DNA from: Bryobacteraceae bacterium
Lineage (GTDB): Bacteria; Acidobacteriota; Terriglobia; Bryobacterales; Bryobacteraceae
Direction of reading: 5' to 3'
DNA length: 64,000 bases
NCBI GenBank assembly: GCA_026129905.1
Contig: JAHCHE010000015.1
Span: 124,001 to 188,000 of the forward strand
Made by a program: the position numbers and the translations under genes. The notes beneath the pieces were generated by a model, which made no database searches, had not been told where the DNA came from, and worked only from the letters and a program-made list of their open reading frames with translations. Each line of letters begins with the position of its first letter. Position 1 is the first letter of the stretch. This document shows positions 15,358-24,795 of this stretch, one piece after another.

Positions 15358-18300
15358 CTACCACTCGCACAGCGATTCCACGTACGCCGCGCTGCCGTCC
15401 CGCAGCCACCCGTCGAGCTGCGCCGGCTCCTTCAGTTGCTGCCCCCGCATCCGTGGCGCGGCCACGAAGCGGTTGTCCAACTCCGGCAACGCCGTCATGT
15501 CGCCCCAGAGCTTCTCGAACTGGCAGACGGGAAAAACGTCCTCCTGCCCTTTCCCCCACCGCTTCTTGACGTCCTTCAGCGTGACGTAGGTCGGCATCCG
15601 CGACGCGACGCCCCGCACCGCGTTGACCACCTTCTCTCCATCCGCCAGGTCCCTCCGCGTCAGCCCGAACGCCCCCAGCAGCTTGTCCACCGTGATCCAC
15701 GTCGTCGCCGTGTTGTAGTAAGAGAGCGCGAATTCCACCTCCTCCCGCGGCAGCGCCAGCCCCTCGATCAGCCGCAGCCGCCCGTTCACCCGCGCCAGCC
15801 CGCCGCCCCGGTCCTCGATCCGCCGCGCGATCACCTCCGTCGTCATCGCGGCGCCCGACAGAATGTGATGCCCCAGCAGCGCCGGATCGGCATCCGCCCC
15901 CAGCGTGTCGATATTGTGCAGCAGCAAGTACCGAAGGTTCGGCCGCTCCTCCAGCAGCCGCGCCAGCGTCCCGTTGCGGAACAGGTTCGGAACCTCGTAC
16001 CAGTGACCCACCGGGTGCAGGCACTGCATCGGAAGGTTGTCCGTGTAATCGCTTCCTTCCCCCGCCTCCCGCGCCCACCCGATCAACGCCGACCGCAAGC
16101 TGTCCTGCACCTTCTGCGCCTGCTCGTCCAGAAGCTGCTGCGGCATCTCCTCCCACGCGAACCGCAGATCGCGGGTCATGGGTACCAGGCGCAGTCCGAC
16201 GATGCGTCCCGGCGAAAGCAGCAGCGGCCCCGGATAGCCGTAGTTGTCCTCCGCGCGCAGGTACGCTTCAATCGGCTCGTGCGTCAGGTAGCTGGTGGTG
16301 ATCACGTGCGGCAGCGCGACGCCGCACAGCCGCCCGATCCGGCGGCTCTTGGCGAGATGGACTTCAATGAACGTGCGGTGCCTGCCGCCCAGCCGGCAGA
16401 ACGGGTTCAGCGCCTTCACCACGCCCGCCCCCTTCGTCCACCGGCTCCCCGCCCCGCCCGCCAGCGAAACCACCGCCAAACCGCCGTCGGCCAGCGCCTT
16501 CAGCCCCGCCGCGCGCCGGTCCTTCGGCAGCCCGGCAGTGGCGTCCGCCACGTCGCCCGGCCTTGCGTCTTCGATATTGCTGCTCACCGGGAGCCGGTTC
16601 TGAGCCAGCCCGATCCGCCCGCTGCGCAGGTCCGCCTGGATCTGGCCGTGCAGCACCCGGTCGAACCCGTGTTCTGCCAGCAGCGCCCCTAGCGTCTGCG
16701 CCTTCCCCGCCTCTTCCTGCCCCGCCCGCGGCAGCAGCCGGTCGAACAGGTCCTGCACCATCCCCGCAAGCTCCGGCGCCGTCCGGCACGCGGCGCCGAA
16801 CCGGTCCAGCTCCGCCCGCTGCGACGCGCTCAGCAGCCGCGCCTCCACCCGCACCAGCGACGGCACGGTCAGCGCGTAGTAGCCCGGCGGCATCAGCGCG
16901 TCCGCTCCCTCCAGCAGGTCCGCGTGCGTGCCGCGCTCGTTGATTGCGAACTCGTAAACCACCGGCTCCATCGCGAACGGCACGGCCCGCTCCAGTCTCC
17001 GCTTCGCCGCGCTCATGATCTCCTGCAACCGCCGCCGCGCCGCCGGCTTCTTCTCCGGGCTGAACAGGAATCCCATCCCTCCGCCCGACATTCCCCCGAG
17101 CATCCAGAAGCCCCGGAAATCGCCGCCGAACTCCGCGCGCGCCTGCCGGATCAGGCTCTCGGTATAGAAATTGCTCGCCCACGGGATGATCGTCTGGATC
17201 GGACGCTCGAAATTCCGTCCCGTCAGCGCGCCCAGCCCCGCCACGTCCCCCTTCTTCAGGCTCGCCACGATCTCGTCGAAAATGCCGATCGCCTCCAGCC
17301 GCCCCTTCCACTCGGCCTCCGACCGCAGCAGGTACTTCTCCGTCACCATCTCCAGGATCGGACCCACGTCCTGCGCCATGCCGCCGTGCACCAGTACGAG
17401 GCTCTCCTCCAGCTTCCGCCGCGTCTCCGGCGTCACTTCCTCCGCCGTGAAGATGCGGTGCGCCGGCAGCAGCCGCCCCCGGCTGATCCCGTACTCGGCG
17501 TCTCCCTCCGCCGCTTTCACCCCCTCGATCAGCTTCATCCCCGGCCACACGCCGCCCGAGTCCTGCCAGCCCCCGCCCGAGCCGCCCAGCCACTCTCCCA
17601 GAATTGCCCTCGCCGCCACCAGTCGCCGTTCATTCTCCGCCAGTTGCCCCGCGAGCGATCTCGTCTGGCCCGTCGCCCGCATGCAGGCCGCGATCAGGCT
17701 CGCCAGCAGGCTCGTGGACACCGCCAGCCGCGACCCCTTCGGTATATCGTTCACCCGGCTCACCACCTCGATGCCCCGCCCCGGCATTCCCGTGAGCCGC
17801 GCCAGCAGGCTGCCGAGCGGCTGCCCCGACCCCTCCATTCCCGGCGGCACGATGCCCGAGGCGATTATCGCCGCCTTCAGCAGCCCCAGGTAGTCCTTCG
17901 CGAAATCGAACACGTCGGCCAGGTTCGTGATCTCCGCGCTCGCCATCAGGTCCACGCTCACCAGCCGCAGCACCGGCCGCTCCACGATCCTGAAATAGGC
18001 CTCCACCGGGGGCTTCGGCGCCGGCGCGCCTTCCGGACCCCGCACGCTCAGGTCGATCGACGTGTTCAGCACCCGCGCGCCTTCCGGAAAGTCCATGCCC
18101 AGAAAGAAAATGTCGCTCCACCCGCTGTGGCTCAGGTCCATCCGCACCGGGGTCGCCTCGCGCAGAATCGGAAACAGCCCGTCGTTGGTCTCCAGCAGCT
18201 CCGGCCGTATGCGCAGCGGATAGTCCGCCGGATGCCCCGTCCGGAACATCCACTGGTTCCCGCGGAACGACCGTACGCTGCGCCGCACCTGGTTCGCCAG

Positions 18301-18681
18301 CGTCTGGAAGCCGAAACCGTGGTACGCCGCCGCCAGCGCGCTCGACGCCGCGTCGCTCGGCCCATCCGCTGCCTGCGCCGCCAGAAACACCTCGATCGCT
18401 TCCTCGAACCGTCGCTTCAGCAGCGCCGTATAGCCGGTGAACGGAACCAGCGCCTTCGTCGCAATGCCCGCCTTCTGCGGTACATGGAAACGATGGATCG
18501 CGTACAGAAAGAACAGCGCGCGCACCCGTTCGTAAAGGTTCTCGCTGGAGCGCCGCAAGCCCTCCAGCGCCTCGCACTCGCGAAGCAGCTCGCCCAGCGA
18601 GGCCGTCCGGCAAAACGCGTCCAGCGGTCGGTTCCGCTCTTCCGGATCGGCCGACGTGATGATGGCGGCCAGTGCGCTCAT
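15358..18681 (-). CDS. fucokinase-type GHMP kinase fused to UDPGP-family pyrophosphorylase
   Basis: This 1107-residue protein appears to join two consecutive salvage steps: sugar to sugar-1-phosphate, then to UDP-sugar. Residues about 178-590 resemble the L-fucokinase GHMP kinase: [14 protein letters not shown] (180-193), the phosphate loop [19 protein letters not shown] (311-329) and [13 protein letters not shown] (528-540). Residues about 735-1090 are a UDPGP pyrophosphorylase: [17 protein letters not shown] (737-753), [11 protein letters not shown] (920-930) and YYNTATTW (988-995). The first 170 residues are helical and unassigned. Known FKP enzymes have the opposite order (pyrophosphorylase first). 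ATG overlaps the previous gene (ATGA). The sugar is unknown. Confidence 0.75.
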   Translation of the reverse strand: MSALAAIITSADPEERNRPLDAFCRTASLGELLRECEALEGLRRSSENLYERVRALFFLYAIHRFHVPQKAGIATKALVPFTGYTALLKRRFEEAIEVFLAAQAADGPSDAASSALAAAYHGFGFQTLANQVRRSVRSFRGNQWMFRTGHPADYPLRIRPELLETNDGLFPILREATPVRMDLSHSGWSDIFFLGMDFPEGARVLNTSIDLSVRGPEGAPAPKPPVEAYFRIVERPVLRLVSVDLMASAEITNLADVFDFAKDYLGLLKAAIIASGIVPPGMEGSGQPLGSLLARLTGMPGRGIEVVSRVNDIPKGSRLAVSTSLLASLIAACMRATGQTRSLAGQLAENERRLVAARAILGEWLGGSGGGWQDSGGVWPGMKLIEGVKAAEGDAEYGISRGRLLPAHRIFTAEEVTPETRRKLEESLVLVHGGMAQDVGPILEMVTEKYLLRSEAEWKGRLEAIGIFDEIVASLKKGDVAGLGALTGRNFERPIQTIIPWASNFYTESLIRQARAEFGGDFRGFWMLGGMSGGGMGFLFSPEKKPAARRRLQEIMSAAKRRLERAVPFAMEPVVYEFAINERGTHADLLEGADALMPPGYYALTVPSLVRVEARLLSASQRAELDRFGAACRTAPELAGMVQDLFDRLLPRAGQEEAGKAQTLGALLAEHGFDRVLHGQIQADLRSGRIGLAQNRLPVSSNIEDARPGDVADATAGLPKDRRAAGLKALADGGLAVVSLAGGAGSRWTKGAGVVKALNPFCRLGGRHRTFIEVHLAKSRRIGRLCGVALPHVITTSYLTHEPIEAYLRAEDNYGYPGPLLLSPGRIVGLRLVPMTRDLRFAWEEMPQQLLDEQAQKVQDSLRSALIGWAREAGEGSDYTDNLPMQCLHPVGHWYEVPNLFRNGTLARLLEERPNLRYLLLHNIDTLGADADPALLGHHILSGAAMTTEVIARRIEDRGGGLARVNGRLRLIEGLALPREEVEFALSYYNTATTWITVDKLLGAFGLTRRDLADGEKVVNAVRGVASRMPTYVTLKDVKKRWGKGQEDVFPVCQFEKLWGDMTALPELDNRFVAAPRMRGQQLKEPAQLDGWLRDGSAAYVESLCEW

Positions 18682-19544
18682 GGGCGGCCCTGCGCCTCGG
18701 CGTTGCCCATCTCACGCAGCGCCAGCAGCTCCACCAGGCGCGCGAGCACCTCTTCCCGGTCCGTTCCGTTCAGCGCCACCGCCAGTTGCGCCGTCAGCAG
18801 CCCGTATTTCACCCCGACGTCGTACCGCCAGCCCGGCGTCTCCAGCGCCAGGTACTGCTCCCGCGCCGGCAGCCTCGCCAGCGCTCCCGACAGCGCCACC
18901 GGCCCGTCCTGCGCCGCTACCTCCGCGGCTAGCAGTTCCATCACCGTCGGCGTCAGCGCGTGCATTCCGAAAAAGCTCAGATAGTGCCCCGCCCGGAGCC
19001 CCGGCACAATCAACCGCTCTTCCGCTTCCGTCGGCGTCGGCTTCTCGATCACCGTCTCGATCCGGTACAGGTCCTGCCGCCCGTGCATCCGGTGCCCGCC
19101 GATCACCCCGTAGTGCGCAAGCTGGCTCTCGCGCGTCCTCTGCACCGCCGAGACGGCGCACTCTTCTTCCTGCGCCACTTCCACCAGCCTCTGCGCGCAC
19201 CCCTTGCCGGTCGCGCTCACGTACAGGTGATCGCCCACCAGGTGCAGGAACGGCTCGCCCCCGGTGAACCCCCGCGCGCAGAACACCGCGTGCCCGTAGC
19301 CGCGCGGTTCCGCCTGGTGGACAAACCGCAGCCGCCGCGCGTGATCGCCGGCCACCTGCTCGTACGCCGTTTCGTCCCCCGGCGCCACCACCACGCAGAT
19401 CTCCTCCACGTTCGCGCGCAGGACCTCTTCCACAATCACGCGCAGTACCGACTTCTCCAGACCGTCCTGGTCGATCAGCGTTTGCAACGGCAGCGTGCGC
19501 TGCCTCCGGCCCGCGGCCGTGATGACAGCCTTCGTTATCCTCAT
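18678..19544 (-). CDS. GalU-like nucleotidyltransferase with degenerate signature
   Basis: This 288-residue protein has the fold and length of bacterial UTP-glucose-1-phosphate uridylyltransferase (KAVITAAG at the N-terminus, [56 protein letters not shown]). The nucleotide loop, however, reads [19 protein letters not shown] instead of AAGxGTRxLPxTKxxPKE, so the Gly pair and the catalytic Lys are not obvious. It may be an altered-specificity or regulatory subunit. It is 42 bp after the methyltransferase and overlaps the fusion gene by 4 bp, so the three are probably one operon. Confidence 0.75.
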   Translation of the reverse strand: MRITKAVITAAGRRQRTLPLQTLIDQDGLEKSVLRVIVEEVLRANVEEICVVVAPGDETAYEQVAGDHARRLRFVHQAEPRGYGHAVFCARGFTGGEPFLHLVGDHLYVSATGKGCAQRLVEVAQEEECAVSAVQRTRESQLAHYGVIGGHRMHGRQDLYRIETVIEKPTPTEAEERLIVPGLRAGHYLSFFGMHALTPTVMELLAAEVAAQDGPVALSGALARLPAREQYLALETPGWRYDVGVKYGLLTAQLAVALNGTDREEVLARLVELLALREMGNAEAQGRP

Positions 19545-19586
19545 ACCGATTTCGTAGATTACCGCAGCCCGCCGCCCCGCGAAACG

Positions 19587-20324
19587 TCAGAGCGGCCTGG
19601 CCAGCGCCACCAGGTGGATGCCGGTTGCCGGCGTCGCGAAATACCCCGTCTTCTTGTGCAGGTTCCACAGCCAGCGCCGCGCCGGCCTCAGGTTCAGCGA
19701 GAACAGCCGGTTGTTCAGCGCCGCCGTAATCAGCCCGGTGGTCCGGCCCGGCCGGTGCAGCCACCACGACTGCTCGATCCGCGCGCGGCCCGCCAGCGTC
19801 CGCTCCAGCAGCGGCAGGTCGTAGTGCCGGTAGTGCTTTTCCAGCAGCCGCCGGTTCACCGTCGGCACGGCAATCACCAGCGCCCCGCCCGGCGCCACGC
19901 GCCGCGCCAGGTGATCCACAAACGCGGGAATCTCCTCGTCCGGTATGTGCTCCAGCACTTCGATGGCGGACACGACGTCGAACTGCGCCTCCACTCCGGC
20001 CACATCGGCGCACTCGATGTCCGCCTCCGGATTGAACGCTTTGGCGAAGGCGATAGCCCGCTCCGACAGGTCCCGCCCCGCCACCCGCGGAATGGACCCC
20101 TTCACCATGTGGATCAGCCGCGCGTCCCCGCAGCCGACGTCCAGCATCGACGACGGCCGCAGGCTGCGGATCAGGTCCGCGACAAACGTCATATAGGTCA
20201 TGTAGACCAGACCCCACTGGAGCTGGCGGTGCAGCCTGATCTCGCCTCCCCGGTCGAGGTTCGGAATGAAGTGGTACGGGTAATCGTAGCTGTGGTCTTG
20301 CAGCTCGAACTTTTCTCTCGCCAT
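19587..20324 (-). CDS. class I SAM-dependent methyltransferase, first gene of sugar-activation operon
   Basis: A 245-residue methyltransferase with motif I SSMLDVGCGDARLIHMV (58-74), the acidic ADIECADVAG strand, FDVVSAIEVLEHIPDEEI and GGALVIAVPTVN. The C-terminal part (RRWLWNLHKKTGYFATPATG) probably covers the substrate. It resembles UbiG/SAM methyltransferases acting on glycans or lipids. It leads a minus-strand operon with the GalU-like gene and the kinase/pyrophosphorylase fusion, which suggests a role in modifying the same sugar, but this is inference. Confidence 0.75.
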   Translation of the reverse strand: MAREKFELQDHSYDYPYHFIPNLDRGGEIRLHRQLQWGLVYMTYMTFVADLIRSLRPSSMLDVGCGDARLIHMVKGSIPRVAGRDLSERAIAFAKAFNPEADIECADVAGVEAQFDVVSAIEVLEHIPDEEIPAFVDHLARRVAPGGALVIAVPTVNRRLLEKHYRHYDLPLLERTLAGRARIEQSWWLHRPGRTTGLITAALNNRLFSLNLRPARRWLWNLHKKTGYFATPATGIHLVALARPL

Positions 20325-20500
20325 GTCGCCGGCCTAACGACCCATGGTAACCGGACGAACCGGCGCGGCGTTATCCGCGGCCATTCCCGCGCCGCCATCG
20401 ACTCAACGCGCCGAGCGCACGCTACTCTTCCCAACCGCTTAGCCGGCTCTCCGGGGGCCTGCGCCTCGTGATACAGTCAGCGGCGCCGGCGAGCGGGGCG

Positions 20501-20959
20501 TTACCGAAACGGTGCTCCTCGAACCCCCTTCTTGGGGACAGACGCCTTCTTCACAATCGCCGCCATCTTCTTCGCGTCGTCGTCCGAATCCAGGCCGATC
20601 ACGGCCGAATAGGCCGAGCCGGCAACCTGGGCGACCATGAAGTTGATGTTGACCCCTGCGTCTCCCGCGGCCTTTGCGATGGCGTGGGCGAGGCCGGGCT
20701 CGTTGTCCCCTTGTACCAGCAGCGTGGGAATCCCGGCCACCTCCAGACCGGCCGACTTGGCGATGCCGGCGGCCTTCTTCCCGGTAACCGGAAACAACTC
20801 GAGGATGGCTTTGTCTCCCTCCCCGGGAATCCGATACCCCATTACGACCTGAAGGTCCGCGCCGAACGCGGCGAGCGGCGCGAGTGTCTGGGCCAGCGCC
20901 CCCGGCTTATTCTCGACTTCGGCGCGCCAGAGAGCGATTTTCTTCACGGTGACAGGCAT
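20501..20959 (-). CDS. tandem ACT-domain protein
   Basis: A 152-residue protein made of two ACT folds: the first opens KIALWRAEVENKPGALAQTLAPLA (5-28), the second carries the matching GLAHAIAKAAGDAGVNINFMV helix and strand. ACT pairs bind amino acids and regulate metabolic enzymes; stand-alone versions are small sensors. The ATG at 20957-20959 is used because it follows GAGGAG; the open frame runs 23 codons further upstream without family support. The last residues (VPKKGVRGAPFR) are basic and probably disordered. Confidence 0.8.
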   Translation of the reverse strand: MPVTVKKIALWRAEVENKPGALAQTLAPLAAFGADLQVVMGYRIPGEGDKAILELFPVTGKKAAGIAKSAGLEVAGIPTLLVQGDNEPGLAHAIAKAAGDAGVNINFMVAQVAGSAYSAVIGLDSDDDAKKMAAIVKKASVPKKGVRGAPFR

Positions 20960-21280
20960 GGCGAATCTCCTCGGAGGCAAGCGCGCTCTACAGCCCGCGC
21001 TCCTCCTGCGCATGTAATGTACTGCCATCTCGGTCCGGAATCAAGAGCAAAAGAGGTGAAACACAAAAATCTGCGGGAATCCGACTCCACGCGCAGCCCG
21101 GTCACCACGAATTGAAATATCGCTAACGCCATTTATCGTCAACTCGTTACCGCCCCTACGCCCTGTGCCCCGGATCCGGAAATTTCTCCCTCCATGCCAT
21201 ACTGGTAGCGAAGCGATAAGCAACTCCTAAGGCCCCGGGCGCCGTCCCGGGGCTTTTCCTTTTTCCGAGGTACTTCAACC
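20960..21280. other. leader region containing a possible short transcription unit
   Basis: These 321 bp hold no gene. On the plus strand a weak promoter (TTGAAA at 21112-21117, 16-bp spacer, TATCGT at 21134-21139) precedes a perfect hairpin terminator at 21232-21264. A transcript of about 120 nt would end 17 bp before the next ATG, so it could be a small RNA or an attenuating leader. Evidence for transcription is sequence only. Confidence 0.4.
21232..21264 (+). terminator. intrinsic terminator/attenuator just before the 21281 gene
   Basis: A perfect 8-bp G+C stem GCCCCGGG (21232-21239) and CCCGGGGC (21246-21253) with a 6-nt loop is followed by TTTTCCTTTTT. It lies 16 bp upstream of the ATG at 21281, so transcripts entering from the left should end here unless the hairpin is prevented from forming. 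Confidence 0.75.
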
Positions 21281-22141
21281 ATGCACGACGCCGTTTCCCA
21301 GCCCCTCCCCGGCTCGGTCAGCCCTCGCAAGCTCGAAGCCAACCGCGCCAACGCCCTCAAATCCACGGGCCCCGTCTCCGAAGCCGGAAAAAAGCGCTCC
21401 AGCGCGAATTCCACCCGGCATCGCATCCTCGCCTCCGCCGCCACCCTGCTCGCCAAACCCAACCGGGAACTCGAATCCCTCCTCACCGACTACCGCGCCG
21501 ACTTCCGGCCCTCCTCCGTCCACGAGCGGACCCTGGTCGACGAAATCGCCGTCGCCGCCTGGCGCATGAAACACCTCGCCCGCATCGAAACCGGCCTCCT
21601 CGCCTCCCAGATGCACGACGCTTACGTCCACGCCACCGAGGAACCCAAGCGGATCATCCCGCGCTGGCGCGAGTCCATACCCGACGACGGCTCTTTCTTC
21701 GGCGATACCATCCCTCCGAAAACGCCCGAAGCCTCCGAGCCCGAACCGCCCGCGCTCGCCGAAGAGCCCGAGGACGTGCAGGAACTGATGGCCGGCCTCG
21801 CATGGGCCAACAACCCGCAGGCCTTCTCTCTACTGGTCCGCTACCAGGCGCAGTCCCGCCGCGACTACTACCGCGCGCTGAAGGAACTCGAGCGGGTCCG
21901 CACCGGCCAGGCCGGCTACCTGCCCCAGGAACCGCCGCCGGAAATGGCCCGGCCCATCGAGCCGGAGCCGCAACACGCTGGATGCGAAACGAAGCCAACC
22001 GCGCCGCTCCCCAGGACCGCCGCAGCCTCCGCCTCCAACCAAACGGACCCACCGGTGGCCGTCGAGCCCGTTTCGAGCCCCGCGAATGGCGAAACTCCGG
22101 CAAATATCCCATCGAATTTCGATCTAATCCGTAAAAAATAG
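21281..22141 (+). CDS. hypothetical protein with KLEANRANALKSTGP motif
   Basis: Function unknown. The 286-residue protein begins with a basic block SPRKLEANRANALKSTGPVS followed by GKKRSSANSTRHRIL, a motif I recall from multi-copy hypothetical proteins of acidobacteria and planctomycetes. Then comes a helical segment (about 55-110) and a Pro/Ala/Glu-rich tail that looks disordered. There is no signal peptide or membrane helix. The gene is preceded by an intrinsic terminator and GAGGT, and followed 7 bp later by a double-hairpin repeat, a context that could suit a selfish or conditionally expressed gene. Confidence 0.6.
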   Translation: MHDAVSQPLPGSVSPRKLEANRANALKSTGPVSEAGKKRSSANSTRHRILASAATLLAKPNRELESLLTDYRADFRPSSVHERTLVDEIAVAAWRMKHLARIETGLLASQMHDAYVHATEEPKRIIPRWRESIPDDGSFFGDTIPPKTPEASEPEPPALAEEPEDVQELMAGLAWANNPQAFSLLVRYQAQSRRDYYRALKELERVRTGQAGYLPQEPPPEMARPIEPEPQHAGCETKPTAPLPRTAAASASNQTDPPVAVEPVSSPANGETPANIPSNFDLIRKK

Positions 22142-22147
22142 CCCGGG

Positions 22148-22194
22148 GTGGGGCAAGCGTCCACGCTTGCAAGCCGGCTTTCCTGCCGGCTTTT
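22148..22194 (+). repeat. GTGGGGC double-hairpin element
   Basis: Stem one is GCAAGCG-TCCA-CGCTTGC and stem two AAGCCGGC-TTTCCT-GCCGGCTT, both perfect, followed by TTGCC. It begins 7 bp after the stop of the hypothetical gene and could serve as its terminator. Confidence 0.75.
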
Positions 22195-22247
22195 GCCTGC
22201 ATTCTTCACGCCAGCCGCTACCGAGGCCCGCCCTGTATAGTGACTGC

Positions 22248-24416
22248 ATGCGCATCGTTACCCGTTCGCTGCTTGCCCTCCTCGCGGTCGCCGCGTCGTA
22301 CGCCGAAAAGCGGCCCATGACGCCGCTCGACGTCGTCAAGTTGCGACGGCTGGACGCCTATTCGGCGTCGCCGGACGGCCGCTGGCTGCTCTACGCGCAG
22401 TCGGTGATGAACTGGGAGAAAGGCGTCGCCTACACGGACCTCTTCCTGGCAAGCGTCGACGGCGCAACGCACCGCCAGTTGACGTTCACCACCGAGGCCG
22501 GCGAGACGCCGTTCGCCTGGGCCCGCGACTCCGCCTCCTTCGCCTTTCTCTCCGAGCGCGAAGGCGGCAAAAAGCAGGTCCACCTCATGACGCTCGGCGG
22601 AGGCGAAGCCCGCCGCCTCACCCGCGAAAAGGACGGCGTGGATTCGTTCGCCTTCAGCCGCGACGGCCGCTGGCTCGCCTTCAAAGGCGGCGCAGAGGAC
22701 CACCGCCAACTGAAGCTCATCGATCTCAAAGACCCCGAATACAAGCCCTTCGACCTGCCCAAGCACGAGACGCCCGTCGAGGAATGGGCCTGGCATCCAT
22801 CGAGCGGCCGCCTCTATTTCACCGCCGCCGACCGCGACGAGTCGCTCCTGGCGCGCCGCAACAAGCTCGGCTTCGACGTGAAGGTGAACGCGCTCGAGCA
22901 GGCGCCCCGCAACCTCTGGGCCCAGCCCGTCGACGGCGGCAAGCCGAGTCGCGCGACCTCGCTCGACGGCTTCAGCGCCACCACCCTCCGGTTCTCGCGC
23001 GACGGCCGGTCCTTGGCCTTCTTGGGCAAGTCCGTCCGGCGCTACGCCACCGAGTGGGACCGTGAGGTCTTCCTCGTCAACCTGGAATCCGGCGCCGTCC
23101 GCCGCGTCACCGACAACCGGCAGGCCGAGAGCAATCTCCAGTTCTCCCCCGATAGCAAGTGGCTCGCCTACACCGGCCCGGATCGCGGCGAAGACCTTCG
23201 CGCCGAACGGATCTTGCTCGTCTCCACCGCGGACTCCGCCACGCGCGAGCTGCTCACGGGGTGGGATCGCGATGGCCGCGTCGGGTTCTGGAGCCCGGAT
23301 AGCAGCCAGATCTACTTCGACGTCACCGTCGGCGTCGCCGGCCAGCTCCACCGCGTGCCGGTTTCCGGCGGCGCGCCCGAAGCCATTACCAGCGGCAATC
23401 ACGTGTTGAACGTCACCCGCGACGACGACAGCGGCGTTGTGCTCATCCGCCGCAGCGCCCCCGACCAGCCCGACGAGGTATTCACCGCCCCGCTCGGCCG
23501 TTTCGGCGCCCCGGCTCAGTGGAAGCGGCTGACCCGCCTCAGCGAGCAGGTCGAGCCCTTCCAGTTGGGCGAGTACGAAACCATCCGTTGGGCCAGCACG
23601 GACGGCCAGCAGGTGGAAGGTCTGCTCATCAAGCCCGTCGGCTACCGTGAGGGACAGCGCTACCCGCTCATCGTGCAGGTCCACGGAGGCCCCGCCGGAA
23701 CCTCAACCGTCGCCTTCGGCGGAAGCTACAGCACGTATCCCCACGTCCTGGCCGGCCGCGGCTTCGCCGTCTTCCAGCCCAACTACCGCGGCAGTGCCGG
23801 GTACGGGGAGGACTTCCGCCGCCAGATCGCCGGCGACTACTTCCGGCTCGGCTTCGACGACATCATGACCGGGGTCGACTACCTGGTCAAGCGCGGCGTC
23901 GCCGATCCCGACAAGCTCGGCCACATGGGCTGGAGCGCCGGAGGCCACTGGTCCAACTGGGCGCTCACGCAGACTGATCGCTTCAAGGCCATCGCCAGCG
24001 GTGCCGGCGCCGTCAACTGGGCCTCCATGTACGCCCAGACCGACGTCCAGCCCATCCGCGAGTTCTACTTCCGCGGCACGCCCTACGACAACCCCGACCA
24101 CTATCGGGAGGTCTCTCCGATCACCTACATCAAGAACGCCAGGACCCCGACCTTGATCCTGTGCGGCGCGGACGACCCTCGCGTGCCGAACGCCCAGAGT
24201 CGCGAGCTCTACATCGCCCTTCAGCGCCTCGGCGTGCCCGTCGAGTACATCGAGTTCCCGGGCATGCCGCACGGCATCACCAAGCCGCGCTATCAACTCG
24301 TCAAGATGGAAGCCGAACTGGCCTGGTTCGACAAGTGGATTCTCGGCAAGGCCGGATGGCTCGATTGGGAGCCCCTGCTCCGGAGCGTGCCCCGCGCCGA
24401 CGGCGCCGGCAACTAA
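22248..24416 (+). CDS. secreted S9 family prolyl oligopeptidase-like peptidase
   Basis: A 722-residue exported serine peptidase. Residues 1-20 are a signal peptide. Residues about 30-440 are WD40-like/TolB beta-propeller repeats (SPDGRWLLY, SRDGRWLAF, SPDSKWLAY). The C-terminal alpha/beta-hydrolase holds S563 in GWSAGGHWS, D642/D643 in GADDPRVP and H675 in GMPHGI, a complete catalytic triad. It probably cleaves short peptides in the periplasm. The ATG at 22248 is chosen because it gives the signal peptide; the open frame upstream crosses a repeat. It is a paralogue of the S9 peptidase at 59812-61806. Confidence 0.9.
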   Translation: MRIVTRSLLALLAVAASYAEKRPMTPLDVVKLRRLDAYSASPDGRWLLYAQSVMNWEKGVAYTDLFLASVDGATHRQLTFTTEAGETPFAWARDSASFAFLSEREGGKKQVHLMTLGGGEARRLTREKDGVDSFAFSRDGRWLAFKGGAEDHRQLKLIDLKDPEYKPFDLPKHETPVEEWAWHPSSGRLYFTAADRDESLLARRNKLGFDVKVNALEQAPRNLWAQPVDGGKPSRATSLDGFSATTLRFSRDGRSLAFLGKSVRRYATEWDREVFLVNLESGAVRRVTDNRQAESNLQFSPDSKWLAYTGPDRGEDLRAERILLVSTADSATRELLTGWDRDGRVGFWSPDSSQIYFDVTVGVAGQLHRVPVSGGAPEAITSGNHVLNVTRDDDSGVVLIRRSAPDQPDEVFTAPLGRFGAPAQWKRLTRLSEQVEPFQLGEYETIRWASTDGQQVEGLLIKPVGYREGQRYPLIVQVHGGPAGTSTVAFGGSYSTYPHVLAGRGFAVFQPNYRGSAGYGEDFRRQIAGDYFRLGFDDIMTGVDYLVKRGVADPDKLGHMGWSAGGHWSNWALTQTDRFKAIASGAGAVNWASMYAQTDVQPIREFYFRGTPYDNPDHYREVSPITYIKNARTPTLILCGADDPRVPNAQSRELYIALQRLGVPVEYIEFPGMPHGITKPRYQLVKMEAELAWFDKWILGKAGWLDWEPLLRSVPRADGAGN

Positions 24417-24454
24417 GTGTCCCCAGGAAACAACCCTGCCCCTTCATTCAGCCT

Positions 24455-24497
24455 GTGGGGCAGGATGGAATCCTGCGCGACGGTTCCTAACCGCCGC
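24455..24497 (+). repeat. GTGGGGC double-hairpin element between convergent genes
   Basis: Stem one is GCAGGAT-GGA-ATCCTGC and stem two CGGTT-CCT-AACCG. The second stem overlaps the last codons and stop of thiS (minus strand), so the Gly-Gly codons of ThiS are also part of the hairpin. Confidence 0.7.
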
Positions 24498-24690
24498 CGA
24501 CGAAATGGACCACTTCCACTTCCTCGCCGCCGCGCAGCCGGGTGGTTGACCACTCGGTCTTCTTGAGGATGTCCCGATCCAGTTCCACGGCCACCCGCGA
24601 CGGCTCCAGCCCGAGCGACTCGAGCAATTCCGTCACGCTCTGCCCTTCCGGAATCTCGCGCCGCGCGCCGTTGAGGAGGATCTCGATCAC
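24487..24690 (-). CDS. thiS: ThiS sulfur-carrier protein
   Basis: A 67-residue ubiquitin-like protein with the family start IEILLNGARREI, the central LLESLGLEPSRVAVELD, and the C-terminal VEVVHFVGGG. The terminal Gly is adenylated by ThiF and thiocarboxylated to deliver sulfur for the thiazole part of thiamine. Start is GTG at 24688-24690. No other thiamine gene is adjacent, so it stands alone here; a consensus -10 (TATAAT) lies about 30 bp upstream. Confidence 0.9.
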   Translation of the reverse strand: MIEILLNGARREIPEGQSVTELLESLGLEPSRVAVELDRDILKKTEWSTTRLRGGEEVEVVHFVGGG

Positions 24691-24719
24691 CGGAGGTTTG
24701 CCACCCGCCTTCGCCCCTC

Positions 24720-24725
24720 ATTATA
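24720..24725 (-). promoter_or_regulatory. -10 element of thiS promoter
   Basis: A perfect TATAAT on the minus strand, inside GACTATAATGAG, lies 30 bp upstream of the thiS GTG. The same 12-bp string occurs at the starts of the Mur-ligase gene (27953-27958) and the right-hand nuoA copy (31128). A clear -35 is not visible. Confidence 0.5.
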
Positions 24726-24795
24726 GTCAAGCCGTTGGGCACGTCCCCGGGAGGTCCTGCGTACGCGAACCCTGATTCCACTCCTTTATCTGCTC

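Noticed and set aside
16924-18984. 686-codon plus-strand open frame opposite the kinase/pyrophosphorylase fusion
   Set aside because: Arg/Pro/His-rich with no recognisable domain; it is the complement of a gene with clear GHMP and UDPGP motifs.
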